A DNA stretch of 64,000 bases from RYN-230 sp963837335 (GCA_963837335.1 CAWINS010000015.1:1-64000), one strand, 5' to 3'. Shown: positions 38,460 through 48,133, numbered from the stretch's first letter. Numbers and translations: made by a program. Notes: generated from the letters alone by a model not told the origin.

Positions 38460-39416
38460 TCAGAGGTCCAGGACCAGCCTCGGGGTCAGTGACCGCGAGA
38501 CACAGATCATCATGGTGTCCGCGGCCGCCTGCTCGGCCGGGGACAAGACCGAGTCCCGGTGCTCCGGGACGCCGGCGAGAACGCCGGTCTCGCAGGTCCC
38601 GCAGGTCCCCTCGGTACAGGAGGAGAGCACCGGGACCCCGGCAGTCTCGATCACGTCGAGGATGGACCGGCCCGGTGGCACCATCAGGGTCAGCCCGGCC
38701 TGGGCCAGCTCGACCTCGAAGGCCGGGCCGGGCGGCCGGTGCGTCGCAGCCGCCGGGGTAAAGCGCTCCAGGTGCAGCGCGCCCACCGGCCAGGCGGCGC
38801 AGCAGCCCGTCACCGCATCCAGCAACGGCGCGGGCCCGCAGCAGTACACCAGCGTGCCGGGCTGCGGCCGGCCGAGGATGGCGGCCAGGTCCAGCAGGCC
38901 GGTCTCGTCCTGGGGCCGGATCCGCACCAGGCCGGGGTACCGGGCCAGCAGGTCGGCGCGGAACGCCATGGACGCGGCGGTCCGCCCGCCGTAGGTCAGC
39001 GTCCACGGGCGGCCGGCGGCGTCCGCCGCGGCCAGCATGGGCAGGATCGGGGTGATGCCGATGCCGCCCGCGATGAACAGGTAGCGGTCCGCGGGCTTCA
39101 GCGGGAAGTGGTTGCGTGGCCCCCGGACCCGGACCCGGGACCCGGCCCCGACCGCGTCGTGAACGTACGCCGAACCGCCCCGGCCGGCCGGCTCGCGGAG
39201 CACCGCGATCCGCCAGCCGCCCCGGTCAGCAGGAGCGCCGCACAGCGAGAACTGCCGGATCAGGCCGGGCCCCAGGATCAGGTCGATGTGCGCGCCGGGG
39301 GCCCAGGCGGGCAGCGCGGCCCCGGAGGGGTCCCGCAGGTCGAGCGTGATCACGCCGTCGGCCACGGCGGCGCGGCGCACCACGACCAGGTTGAGTTCGG
39401 GCTCCGGGCCCATCAC
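38460..39416 (-). CDS. VanB-like oxidoreductase (PDR/VanB family)
   Basis: A 318-residue reductase partner for a Rieske oxygenase. It has a flavin-binding domain (IRQFSLCGAPADRG), an NAD-binding domain (LFIAGGIGITPILPML, VYCCGPAPLLDAV) and a C-terminal plant-type [2Fe-2S] domain with the Cys ligands in SSCTEGTCGTC and ICVSRS. In vanillate O-demethylase, VanB passes electrons from NADH to VanA. It follows the VanA-like gene by 37 bases. Confidence 0.92.
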   Translation of the reverse strand: MMGPEPELNLVVVRRAAVADGVITLDLRDPSGAALPAWAPGAHIDLILGPGLIRQFSLCGAPADRGGWRIAVLREPAGRGGSAYVHDAVGAGSRVRVRGPRNHFPLKPADRYLFIAGGIGITPILPMLAAADAAGRPWTLTYGGRTAASMAFRADLLARYPGLVRIRPQDETGLLDLAAILGRPQPGTLVYCCGPAPLLDAVTGCCAAWPVGALHLERFTPAAATHRPPGPAFEVELAQAGLTLMVPPGRSILDVIETAGVPVLSSCTEGTCGTCETGVLAGVPEHRDSVLSPAEQAAADTMMICVSRSLTPRLVLDL

Positions 39417-39453
39417 GGCGTCCCGGATGCGGAGCCGGTTTCGCGGCGAACGG

Positions 39454-40503
39454 TCACGGCACCGGGGCGGGCCGTCGCGCGGATTCCTCGGCCAGCCGGG
39501 CCAGCATGCGCCGGGCGGCCAGCCCGCCGGTGTCGATGTTGATGCTGAGCTCCTGCACGCCCGGTGGCTCGGCGGCGATCACATGTTCCAGCGTGTTCAG
39601 CGCCGCCACGTCCTGCAGGACTACGGTCCGGTTGCTGTCGTGCAGGAAGGCGGAGATCTCCGCGTCGCCGGGCGCGAAGTCGCGGGCCACGGCCCAGAAG
39701 TCATACGTGCTCGTCTCGGTGGACGGGGTGATGGCGTAGACGACCTCAACGTGGAAGCCATCGGGGTCGGTGCCGTCCGGCCGGGGCAGGACGCCGGCCG
39801 GGGCCACCCGGCTGTGCAGCAGGTACAGGCACGGCGGGTGGTACTCGATGTCCTGCCAGCGCACGATGCGCCCGCTGAGCCCGGTGGACCGCGCATAGAA
39901 CGGCGGGCACGCGGCGCCGTCCATCCGGCGGCTCACCCGGATGATGCACTGTTCCTGGTCGATCTCGGTACTGATCGGGGTGTCCGCGACCTCGGGGGTG
40001 CCGATGTACCCGCCGTGCAGGTAGGTCTCGTGCGACAGGTCCAGCAGGTTGTCCACCAGCAGCTCATACCGGGCCGCCAGCGGCTCCATGCCGCGGACGG
40101 TGGTGTACTCCGGGTCATCCAGCCAGGGCGCACGCGGGATGCGCCCGGCGTCGGCCCGCTCGGGGTCGCCGATCCAGACCCAGATGAGCGAGTCTTGCTC
40201 AGCGACCGGGTAGGCGCTGACCCGTGCGGTCCGCGGGATGCGCAGCTGCCCGGGAACCGCGACGCACCGGCCATCCGGGCCGTAGGTGAACCCGTGGTAC
40301 CCGCAGACGATCGTGTCGCCGTCGAGCCGGCTCGCGGACAGCGGGAAGTGCCGGTGGACGCAGCGGTCCGCCAGAGCGGCCGGCTGCCCGGCACTGGTCC
40401 GGTAGAGCACCAGCGGCTCACCCAGGATGGTCCTGGCCAGCAGCGCCCGCCCGACCTCGGCGGAGTAGGCCGCCACGTACCACTGATCCCGCACGAACGA
40501 CAT
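39454..40503 (-). CDS. VanA-like Rieske oxygenase
   Basis: A 349-residue oxygenase subunit of the vanillate O-demethylase type. The Rieske cluster ligands are C48 and H50 (DRCVHRHFPLS) and C67 and H70 (VCGYHGFTY). The mononuclear iron site is DNLLDLSHETYLHGG with H158 and H163. Such enzymes O-demethylate methoxybenzoates or oxidise related aromatics, releasing formaldehyde. The exact substrate cannot be read from the sequence. It is the first gene of the vanAB-iclR-ltrA run. Confidence 0.92.
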   Translation of the reverse strand: MSFVRDQWYVAAYSAEVGRALLARTILGEPLVLYRTSAGQPAALADRCVHRHFPLSASRLDGDTIVCGYHGFTYGPDGRCVAVPGQLRIPRTARVSAYPVAEQDSLIWVWIGDPERADAGRIPRAPWLDDPEYTTVRGMEPLAARYELLVDNLLDLSHETYLHGGYIGTPEVADTPISTEIDQEQCIIRVSRRMDGAACPPFYARSTGLSGRIVRWQDIEYHPPCLYLLHSRVAPAGVLPRPDGTDPDGFHVEVVYAITPSTETSTYDFWAVARDFAPGDAEISAFLHDSNRTVVLQDVAALNTLEHVIAAEPPGVQELSINIDTGGLAARRMLARLAEESARRPAPVP

Positions 40504-40644
40504 GGCGTCTCCTCACCCCGGCACGACGTAGTGCTGCCGATTGTGCGCGACGCCGCGCGGGCCGGGCAGCAGGCCTTCCAGCCATCGGAAGACCTGCTCC
40601 CCGGCCGCCCGGTCCGGCGGTCCGGCGGTCAGGCGGTCAGGCGG

Positions 40645-41394
40645 TCAGGCGGCGCGGACCGCGCGGATCTGCAGCCGGACGTAATCGATCACGGTCCCGG
40701 GTACCCGCGCCGCCACCGCCCGCACGAACGGACGGCGCTCGGCGGGCGGCAGGCCGCGCAGGTGCACGCCGAGGATGACGGTGGCCAGGAACGCCTCGAA
40801 CTGATCCGCCGATTCGAGCCGGGCCGGGTCCGGCACCAGGCCGACCTCGATGCCGGTGAAACCGGCGGCGGCCAGGCGTGCGCGGGTCTCGTCCACCCCC
40901 GCGAAGTTCCAGATGCCTTTCCCGTCGTCAGCCCCCAGCTCAGCCAGGGCCGCCCGGACCGAGGCGATGTTGCCGGCCCCGCCCGCCTCGGCCGCGAACT
41001 GGCCCCCGGGCCGGAGCATCCCGGCCACCGACCTGAAGACCTGCGCGTGGTCCGGCAGCCAGTGCAGCGTGGCCACACTCAGCACCGCGTCCACTGGCTC
41101 CAGCACCGGCAGCGGCTCGCGCAGATCGGCCTGCAGCACCTGGACCCGGTCCAGCTGCCCGGCCAGCCGCTCGCGCAGTTGCGCGAGCATCTGCCGCGAG
41201 CCGTCGATGGCGAGTACCCGGCCCCGGGGCAGTACCTCCAGCAGTTGCTGCGCGTCCCGCCCGGTTCCGGCGCCGATGTCGGCCACGGTCTCGTCCCCGG
41301 CCAGCCGGAGCCGGGCGATGGTACTGGGTCCCCACCGCTTATGTGGCAGCGGCAGCGCGTCGTAGCTCCCGGCATCCCATTCAAACAGCTCCAC
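40645..41394 (-). CDS. SAM-dependent methyltransferase, trans-aconitate methyltransferase-like
   Basis: A 249-residue class I methyltransferase starting from GTG 41394 with ELFEWDAGSYDALPLPHKRWG. Motif I is VADIGAGTGRDAQQLLEVLP. Further conserved parts are LAIDGSRQMLAQL and LSVATLHWLPDHAQVFRSV, then PGGQFAAEAGGAGN. This arrangement resembles trans-aconitate 2-methyltransferase (Tam). An upstream ATG in the frame is less likely because it crosses the promoter. An inverted repeat directly upstream suggests specific regulation. Confidence 0.85.
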   Translation of the reverse strand: MELFEWDAGSYDALPLPHKRWGPSTIARLRLAGDETVADIGAGTGRDAQQLLEVLPRGRVLAIDGSRQMLAQLRERLAGQLDRVQVLQADLREPLPVLEPVDAVLSVATLHWLPDHAQVFRSVAGMLRPGGQFAAEAGGAGNIASVRAALAELGADDGKGIWNFAGVDETRARLAAAGFTGIEVGLVPDPARLESADQFEAFLATVILGVHLRGLPPAERRPFVRAVAARVPGTVIDYVRLQIRAVRAA

Positions 41395-41414
41395 AACGAG
41401 AACCCTACCAAGCT

Positions 41415-41453
41415 GTCTCACTATAGTTAATATCTTGTCTCGTATGGTGAGAC
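41415..41453 (-). promoter_or_regulatory. Operator-like inverted repeat upstream of the methyltransferase
   Basis: Arms GTCTCACTATA (41415-41425) and TATGGTGAGAC (41443-41453) match with one mismatch; a second GTCTC (41437-41441) makes a nested pair with the same right arm. The spacer is AT-rich (GTTAATATCTTG). Placed 21 bases before the 40645-41394 gene, it is a good candidate for repressor binding at the promoter. Confidence 0.6.
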
Positions 41454-41455
41454 TA

Positions 41456-42146
41456 CTAGGAGGTCCCCGGCCCGGTCCGGCGAGCCAGCAAGCGCCGCCG
41501 GGTACCCCGCTGAGCACCCGGAACGTCTTCCTGGCTGACCACGGACATGCCGTCCGGCAGCAGCGTGGCCGGCTCCCCCGGGCCTAGGCACCACTCGACG
41601 GGCAGCGCGGGCCGGGCCTGGCGGGCGGCCATGGTGAACGCCTCCCAGCCGAGCACGCCGCCGGGAGCCACCGCCCGGCACGGCCGCGGCGAAGACCCCG
41701 GGATCCCAGAACCCGGTGGCCAGCACCAGCACGTAGCGGCCCGGCCCCGGACGCCAGGCGCCCAGGTCGGCGTGGACCAGGGTGATCAGGTGATCCAGCC
41801 CGCGGCGCCGGGCTTCCTGGCCGAGCAGGCCGAGCGCCACCTCGGAGACGTTGACCGCGGTGACCGGCCGCCCCTGCGCCGCGGCCAGCAACGCGCTGCC
41901 GGACGGCCCGCTGGCCAGGTCGGCGACCGGCCCGGCCGGCAGGTCCAGGGCCAGCGCCGCGACCGCCAGCGGATGCGGCGTGAACGAGGGGGTGAACCCG
42001 GCGCCGTACCTCTCGTTCCAGCGCAGCCGGTCCGGATGTCCCGCCAGATCACTCTCGGGTTCGGTCACCCTGCGCAGGCTAATCCCCCGGCCGCGGGGCT
42101 GGCCGCGGGCCAGGGCGGAAGTTTCACGGGGACCGAGGCTCGTCAT
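41456..42146 (-). pseudogene. Class I SAM-dependent methyltransferase, frame broken
   Basis: The first frame has RLRWNERYGAGFTPSFTPHP and the SAM-binding VADLASGPSGSALLAAA, then LITLVHADLGAWRPGPGRY and TGFWDPGVFAAA. The second frame, from about 41671 to the stop at 41456, continues APGGVLGWEAFTMAARQARP to the end. Dropping one C near 41672-41690 joins them as AAAVRAVAPGG, which is what the fold requires. Starts at 42146 (ATG) or 42068 (GTG) are possible. The product would be about 205-230 residues, similar to tellurite-resistance-type methyltransferases. Confidence 0.75.
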
Positions 42147-42256
42147 CGTGCTGACCTGGGGCGATGCGCGGAGCGGCGGAGCGTGCCTTGCGCGGCCGTC
42201 TGCGCCGGACGAGCCTGCGCAGGCAGGCAGCGGCGCAAGACGTTCCGGAGGCGGTC

Positions 42257-43621
42257 ATGATCCACCCGTTCTCAGGCCGGCGGCGGACCCGGCGAAGGGT
42301 GCTCGCCGCCGGCACCGTGCTGGCGTGCTGCGCGATGCTGCTCGCGGCCCAGTTCCCGGCGAGCGCGACCAATGTCTCGGGCACACCGTCCCCGGTCACC
42401 GGCAACGCGACCTGGTTCACCGGCCTGGGCTCGCCCTACGGCGGCTGCGGGCTGCCCCAGGCCGACCTGGACAGCCAGGACTTCCTCGCGCTGAACGTGC
42501 AGAACTCCCCCGGCGTGTACACGGACCTGCCGCGCCCGATCCCGGCCGCCGACGCGAGTGAGATCGGCATGTTCGACAACGGCCTGAACTGTGGCCGCTG
42601 GGTGCAGGTGACGATCGGCGACTACTGCACCGGGATCAACGACGGCGCACCGGACGAGCCGTTCTGCCGCGACGGATCGTGGATCAGCGACCAGTACAAC
42701 GGCGCCACGCTGGACTTCGTGGTCGGGGACAGCTGCGACGACGGCAACGCCTGGTGCAAGGACGACCCTTACCACGTCGACCTGGCCCAGGCCTCGCTGA
42801 ACAACTTCGTCCTGAACGGGCAGCCAGTCGGGAACATGTACCCGGACCACTGGAATAACCGCCACGTGTCCTGGCAGTTCATCCCGGCCCCCGGTTACAC
42901 GGGGGACATCCGCATCGGGGCCATCCAGGGGGCGCAGCCGTACTGGCCCGCCATCGCGATCTCGCACCTCCCCAACGGCATCACCGGCGTGCAGTACCAG
43001 GCCAACGGGAACTGGGTGCCCGCGCAGATGGACTCCGACATGGGTGACGACTACATCATCGGGCCGACGACCGGCGCCGGGACGGCGGGGACCCAGTACG
43101 AGATCCGCGTCATCGACTCCTCCGGCAGCTTCGTCGGCAACGGCGAGGTCTACAGCTTCACGCTGCCCGCGGGCTGCACAGATGGGTGCCCGGCCGCCTA
43201 TACGCCGGTCAGCTACACCACATCCACGGGCGTGACCTCGAGCCCCTCACCCAGTGCCAGCCCGACCAGCAGCAGCGCAAGCCCCAGCCCCAGCCCGACG
43301 GGCAGCACGCAACCGGCGACGGATTGCGTGCTGACCGCGGCCATCACCAACTCCTGGCCCGGCGGTTACCAGATGCAGCTCACGGTCACCAATAACGGCA
43401 CGGTGCCGGGCAACTCCTGGGCGGCAGGCTTCTCCTTCGGCGACACCGCGGAGACCGTCGCCAGCGCCTGGAACGGTGCCGTCAGCCAGTCGGGGACGCA
43501 GGTCACCGCGCACAACGAGAGCTATAACGCCGCGATACCTGCGGGCGGCTCGACAACCTGGGGCCTGGTGGTCACCGGGGCCAACCAGGCCCTGTCCGCG
43601 CTGACCTGCTCCCTGGGCTGA
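42257..43621 (+). CDS. Secreted expansin-like protein with C-terminal CBM2
   Basis: A 454-residue exported protein. The signal peptide has RRRTRRRVLAAGTVLACCAML and a cleavage region at SATNVSG. A double-psi beta-barrel like that of expansin follows (GNATWFTGLGSPYGGCGLP), then a second expansin domain (CBM63-like: RIGAIQGAQPYWPAIAISH), a Ser/Pro linker (about residues 345-372) and a cellulose-binding CBM2 (CVLTAAITNSWPGGYQMQL, WGLVVTGANQ). Bacterial expansins loosen plant cell walls without hydrolysis. GGAGG 5 bases before ATG 42257 fixes the start. Confidence 0.85.
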   Translation: MIHPFSGRRRTRRRVLAAGTVLACCAMLLAAQFPASATNVSGTPSPVTGNATWFTGLGSPYGGCGLPQADLDSQDFLALNVQNSPGVYTDLPRPIPAADASEIGMFDNGLNCGRWVQVTIGDYCTGINDGAPDEPFCRDGSWISDQYNGATLDFVVGDSCDDGNAWCKDDPYHVDLAQASLNNFVLNGQPVGNMYPDHWNNRHVSWQFIPAPGYTGDIRIGAIQGAQPYWPAIAISHLPNGITGVQYQANGNWVPAQMDSDMGDDYIIGPTTGAGTAGTQYEIRVIDSSGSFVGNGEVYSFTLPAGCTDGCPAAYTPVSYTTSTGVTSSPSPSASPTSSSASPSPSPTGSTQPATDCVLTAAITNSWPGGYQMQLTVTNNGTVPGNSWAAGFSFGDTAETVASAWNGAVSQSGTQVTAHNESYNAAIPAGGSTTWGLVVTGANQALSALTCSLG

Positions 43622-43701
43622 CCGGCCCTCAGCCGGCGGTTGCCGGCGGCCGGCCCCGCGAGCCAGCCCGCCGGTTCGGTCCGCCAGTTCGGCCCGCCAG
43701 C

Positions 43702-45911
43702 TCAGCCTGGCTGGGGAGGCGCGTAGAACAGCACATCGTTGTCCTGGCCGGTAGCCACACACGAGTTCATCGCCGCGCAACTCAGGCTGGTGATCCGGGC
43801 CCCGGGAGCCGCAGCGGGGACGTCGGCCCACAGACCGTTGGTGTAGGTCGCGGTCGCGCCGGACTTGGCCACCGCCAGGCAGGATCCCGACAGACGGGCA
43901 GGACACCGCGGCGGCCGCCAACCCTAGCGGCTGGAGTCCCCATAGCCCGTCGGAATGTTCGGCCGCCTGACCGGACGAGTCGACCGCCATGCAGAACGAC
44001 GTACTGGGACAGGACACGCTGACCAGGTCGTGCCCCACGTCCGCCGCGGCCGGCCCGCTCCACGAGGATCCGTTGTACGTGAACACGTTCCCGCTCTCGC
44101 TCACGGCCACGCAGTAGGTGGAACTGGCGCAGGAGACCGAGTTCAGCGACTGCCCGTTCGGGTCGACAGTTTGCTGACTCCACCCCGTGGCAGCGCCCCG
44201 GTAGGTGAAGGCGACACCGATGTTGTCGACGGCTACGCAGAAAGCGGAGTCAGTACAGGACACGCTGGTCAGCGTCCCGGATCCCGAGCCGACCAGGGCC
44301 GGGGCGCCCCAGGTGCCGTGGGTTTGCGGGATCGCGAACCCCTCGGCGTCGACGGTGAGGCAGAACCTGGTTGAGGGGCAGGAGATGCCGATCAGGTGAC
44401 CGTTCGCGTCGGTGTTAGAGACCGGCCAGGTCCCGCCGGACTCGAGGGACAGCACCGTGCCCGCGTCATCCGTGGCGTAGCAGACGGTGCGCTTCGGGCA
44501 GGCCAGGCCGGTGATTTGGGCGCTGCTGGCCGGGAGGGTCTGCGGGTCGACCGGCACCGGCGAACTCCATCGAGGCGCCGCCGGGGACGGGCTGGCGGAC
44601 CCCACTCCCGCCACGCCTGTGTGCCCGGAGGCGGCGGTGCTCGTGGCGGCGGGGATGGCCGTAACCGTCTGATGGTCGTGCATCACGACCAGGGTGCCGG
44701 TCACCCCGGTCACGCCGAGGATCGCCACCGCGGCTACCGCGGCCAGCAGCCGGGTGCGGCTGGGACGGCGGTAGCCGGCATCAGCCAGCGGGTCGCCGGG
44801 GATCGTCGGGCCGACCGCGGTGTCCGGCCCCTCGTCGTCCTCGTCCTCGACCCGGGGCGCAGCCAGGGTCCCAGCACCCCCGGCGCCGTGGCCCGCACCT
44901 GCCGTGGCCAGTACTGCCGTTGCCAGTACTGCCGTTGCCCGTGCTGCCGTGGCCAGTACTGCCAGCGGCGGCTGTCGGGCCGGACGCGAGCCCACCAGAC
45001 GCGGACCCGGCCGGGCGGGACGGGATGTGCCACTCCCCGGGCGTGGAGATCCGCTCCTCCGCAGGCGGCGTGGTCCAGGAAGGATGGGGCGCCCACTCGA
45101 TCCGATCGCTGGGCGGCGATGGCCGTGCGCTGGGCGGGGACGGCCGTGCGCTGGGCGGCGACGGGCGCTCGGCGGCCGGGGCCGCCGGCAGGCGGATCAT
45201 GGCATGGAAGCCGGACACCGGCGTGTCCGCGCCGTCGCCGGACAGGTCGTTGCCGGAGCCCCCTGATTCGCCGCGACCATAGCGGCCGGACTGGTCCTGG
45301 TCCGGGGAACTCAGCCCGCTGCGGCCGAAAGCGTCCGGCGCCCCGCCGCTGGGAGCGGCCGGCTCATCCTGCCCCCAGGCGTCCGGCGCAGGGTCGCCAG
45401 GGCCGTCCGGCTCGCCGGACTCGTGGGCGTCCGGCCCAGCGTCGCTGGGAGCATCCGGCTCGCCGTACTCCTCGGTGTCCGGCGTCTCGGTGGCCGGCGT
45501 CGCGTGGCCGGGAGCGTCCGGCTGGTCGTACTCCTGGGCGCCCGGCGCTGGTTGTCCGTGTGCGTAAAGGTCAGGTGCGCCGGTGCCGGGCGCGTCCGGG
45601 GCCGGGTGGTCGTAAGCGCCCGGAGCCATCGCGTCCGGCAATGGCTCCGGCGAAAAAGGCGGAATGTCGGCTTCCGAGGTGGCGGCGATGAATTCCGTGA
45701 ACGACCCGCTGCTGTAGGCCGAGGTATATTCCGCGAAGGGGTCATCAGAGTATTCCGTGGCGTGTTCCGCCTGCCCCGGACCGGGATCCGACCCAGGCCG
45801 CGCCACCTCTTCTGGTGACCCAGAAAGGTCATCGGGTCGCACGTAAGCCCCGCAGCGACGGCAAAACTCTTCCCCCGGTGAAATGGCATGCCCGTTATCG
45901 CAAGTCCACAC
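43702..45911 (-). pseudogene. Zinc-ribbon, single-TM protein with extracellular Cys-repeat propeller, two frame breaks
   Basis: From GTG 45911: zinc ribbon (CDNGHAISPGEEFCRRCGAY), then about 250 disordered acidic, Pro-rich residues. A frame switch near 44896-44912 leads into one transmembrane helix (TRLLAAVAAVAILGVTGVTG) and at least five repeats of the form SCPSTxFCxAVD. A second switch near 43885 restores the last repeats (NSCVATGQDNDVLF) up to a TGA at 43702. Both breaks are repaired by removing one base. The shape suggests a sensor: cytoplasmic zinc ribbon, one membrane pass and an external beta-propeller. It converges on the expansin gene. Confidence 0.75.
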
Positions 45912-46055
45912 CGGTCCCCGCTCTCGGTCCCCGCTCTACGCCGCCCTGCTAGGTCGCCGATATTAGGGCATTTCAGCCCGGACCGCAGACGGGTTGACCA
46001 AGGAGTTAGCCGACTTCCGGGTGGAGACGGCGTCCGGTCACCACCCGCTCACGCC

Positions 46056-46076
46056 GCCCGCACGCGAGCGGCGGGC
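46056..46076 (-). terminator. Possible terminator after the SIS-domain gene
   Basis: Arms GCCCGC (46056-46061) and GCGGGC (46071-46076) form a short stem 26 bases beyond the stop at 46102. There is no T tract; this is weak evidence. The rest of 45912-46101 holds nothing I recognise. Confidence 0.3.
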
Positions 46077-46101
46077 TAACCCTACCGAGGTACCGCGAAC
46101 C

Positions 46102-47115
46102 CTATCGGGGGTTCACGGGCATGCCGATCTGCCACAAATCGGGGTCGGCCCAGGCGCCGGTGATGACGGTATCCGGATCCTGGCCGCGCAGCCGGGCGAA
46201 GCGCTCGGCCATGAGCTGCAGGTGCACCGTCATCGGGAGCTGCGCCAGCAACGGTGAGAGGCCGTCATCCGGGATGCTGAGCAGGCTGACGGGAATCTTC
46301 TCGCGCGCCGCGGCCTCGCCCACCGCCGCGGTCAGCCCGTCCTGGTCCGCTTCCGGCTGGAGCAGCAGGACGCCGTCGGCGGCGGTGAAGGGCACCGCGT
46401 TGCCGTGCAGGAAACGTTCGGCGTCGAACCCCTCGGCCAGCATCCGGGCTCCCTCGCGGATCTTCAGTGCCGCCTCCCGCGCGGTAATGCCCCACGGGCC
46501 GCAGCCGACGATGCCCAGGCTGCGGGCCGGGAGCGGCACGTCCTCGGTAGCGGGCGCGGAACAGGCGACCCGGATCTGCGCCGCGGCCTGCAATATGTCA
46601 CCCGCGGAGCCGTCTGGCCGCGCCACGCCCGGGAGCGCCTCATCCGCCCCGGCGACGTGGTGGGCCAGCCGGGCCAGCACCGCCAGGGCCGCCGTGTAGC
46701 TCACCGTGTAGGTCTCGGCTTCCTCCGGCGGCACGGTCGTGATGGCCTCCGGCCAGCCCGCGCCGGTCCCCGTGATCGAGACCACGGGCACCCCGGACGC
46801 CAGCGCGTCCGCCCGGGCGCGTGCGGCGTACCCGGTCTGCCCGGTGTGGGTGATGACCACCAGCGCGTCACCGGGGCGCGCGCCGGTGCTCCACCGCACC
46901 CAGGTGGAGGCCGGGAACCACCGTGCATCGCGGCCCGCCCGCTCCAGCATCATCACGCCGAGTTCGGCGGCGTGCTGGCTGGTTCCGGTACCCACGATGA
47001 TCACGCGCTGGGCGCCGGCCAGGATCGCGGCCGGACCGGCCAGGTCGAGCTCGGCGATCCGGTCCAGCGCGTCAGCCTGGGCCATGATCATGCGGTGCAT
47101 GGCGGTGTGCGTCAT
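46102..47115 (-). CDS. Double SIS-domain protein (sugar isomerase/deaminase type)
   Basis: A 337-residue protein with two sugar-isomerase domains. The first has RVIIVGTGTSQHAAELGVMM and ALVVITHTGQTGYAARARAD. The second has LGIVGCGPWGITAREAALKIREGARM and the LHGNAVPF loop. The layout is that of the isomerase half of glucosamine-6-phosphate synthase (GlmS/AgaS-like) without the glutaminase domain, so it may act on amino-sugar phosphates. It follows the SIMPL gene by 14 bases and may be co-transcribed with it. Confidence 0.87.
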   Translation of the reverse strand: MTHTAMHRMIMAQADALDRIAELDLAGPAAILAGAQRVIIVGTGTSQHAAELGVMMLERAGRDARWFPASTWVRWSTGARPGDALVVITHTGQTGYAARARADALASGVPVVSITGTGAGWPEAITTVPPEEAETYTVSYTAALAVLARLAHHVAGADEALPGVARPDGSAGDILQAAAQIRVACSAPATEDVPLPARSLGIVGCGPWGITAREAALKIREGARMLAEGFDAERFLHGNAVPFTAADGVLLLQPEADQDGLTAAVGEAAAREKIPVSLLSIPDDGLSPLLAQLPMTVHLQLMAERFARLRGQDPDTVITGAWADPDLWQIGMPVNPR

Positions 47116-47129
47116 CGCTTCCCCCTGGG

Positions 47130-47846
47130 TCAGTGCGCGGTCAGGGACACGCCATCGGCGGTGAAGCGGGCTTCGACGACGGCCGCCAGTTCCTGCGGAA
47201 CCGGATCAAGCGAGGGCGTTTCGGACTCCGCGCCACTAAAGGGCGCCGCTCTCGCCGCGCGGACGACGGTCAACCCGGACTCCGGGTTGCCGCCGCCGAG
47301 GAGCCCGGCGTCGGCTATGTGCTCCACGCCGCGCAGCGACCCCCCGAGTGCGGCAGCGTAGTCGCGGCCTTTCGCGATGGCGGCCTGGACAGCGGCGGCG
47401 CGCACATCTGACCAGCCAGGATTATCCCAGTCGGCATGCCAGCTGACCTCATGCACAGTGACCGCTTCGCGGGCGGCCAGGACCGCACCGAGCGTGTCCA
47501 GCAGTTCGAAGGCCCGGACAGCGATCGTCACCGCCACCGTCGCGACCTGCTGGCCGGTCGGCTGGTACTGGCCGGTGTTCTCGTCGTGAGCGTGCTCCGC
47601 GTGCGTCGCCACCGACCGCGCCGACCAGGTCAGCGGGCGCCTTCCGGTGCCGGCATCGAGCGCCACCCCGCCCCGCGCCGCGAGGTCGGCAGTGAGGCTG
47701 TCCAACTCCGCGGCGGCCACCCGTACGGCTTCCACCTTCGATCCCCGCGACGAGGCGATCGTGGCCGCCACGAGAGCATAGTCAGGCGGCACCATCTGCC
47801 GTGCCTCACCACGGACCGACAGCCGCAGCCCGGCCGGATCACTCAC
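47130..47846 (-). CDS. SIMPL domain-containing protein
   Basis: A 238-residue DUF541/SIMPL protein starting SDPAGLRLSVRGEARQMVPPD. It contains the long central beta-alpha repeats of the family, including WSARSVATHAEHAHDENTG and AAAVQAAIAKGRDYAAALGG. Usual members are exported or periplasmic, but no signal peptide is visible here, as in other actinobacterial copies. Molecular function is unknown. It lies upstream of the SIS gene in the same direction. Confidence 0.82.
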   Translation of the reverse strand: MSDPAGLRLSVRGEARQMVPPDYALVAATIASSRGSKVEAVRVAAAELDSLTADLAARGGVALDAGTGRRPLTWSARSVATHAEHAHDENTGQYQPTGQQVATVAVTIAVRAFELLDTLGAVLAAREAVTVHEVSWHADWDNPGWSDVRAAAVQAAIAKGRDYAAALGGSLRGVEHIADAGLLGGGNPESGLTVVRAARAAPFSGAESETPSLDPVPQELAAVVEARFTADGVSLTAH

Positions 47847-47926
47847 CAGCCCCTCCTGCCCCGGCCGCCAGCGCGGCCGATTCCCCGGGACTAGTAGTAC
47901 CCCTCATGTGACGACCGGGGGCAGAC

Positions 47927-48133
47927 TCAGCGCAGGCCGTACTGGCCGATCTTGATGCGGGCCGCGAAGGCCTGCCACTGCGCTGGAGTGAAGGCCAGCA
48001 CCGGCCCGGCCGGGGCCTTACTGTCGCGCACCGCCACCACGCCCGGCAGGTTGCTCGCTACTTCGACGCAGTCACCACCGTTCGCGCTGCTGTAAGAGGA
48101 CTTGCGCCACATGGCGCCGGTCACGTCCGCCAT
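47927..48133 (-). CDS. DUF397 domain-containing protein
   Basis: A 68-residue protein with the DUF397 signature: MWRKSSYSSANGGDCVEVA, VAVRDSKAPAGPVLAFTP and WQAFAARIK. DUF397 proteins are nearly always encoded directly after an Scr1-type HTH regulator in Streptomyces and relatives, where the pair is linked to developmental control and in some cases acts like a toxin-antitoxin pair. Its start overlaps the regulator by 13 bases. Confidence 0.93.
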   Translation of the reverse strand: MADVTGAMWRKSSYSSANGGDCVEVASNLPGVVAVRDSKAPAGPVLAFTPAQWQAFAARIKIGQYGLR

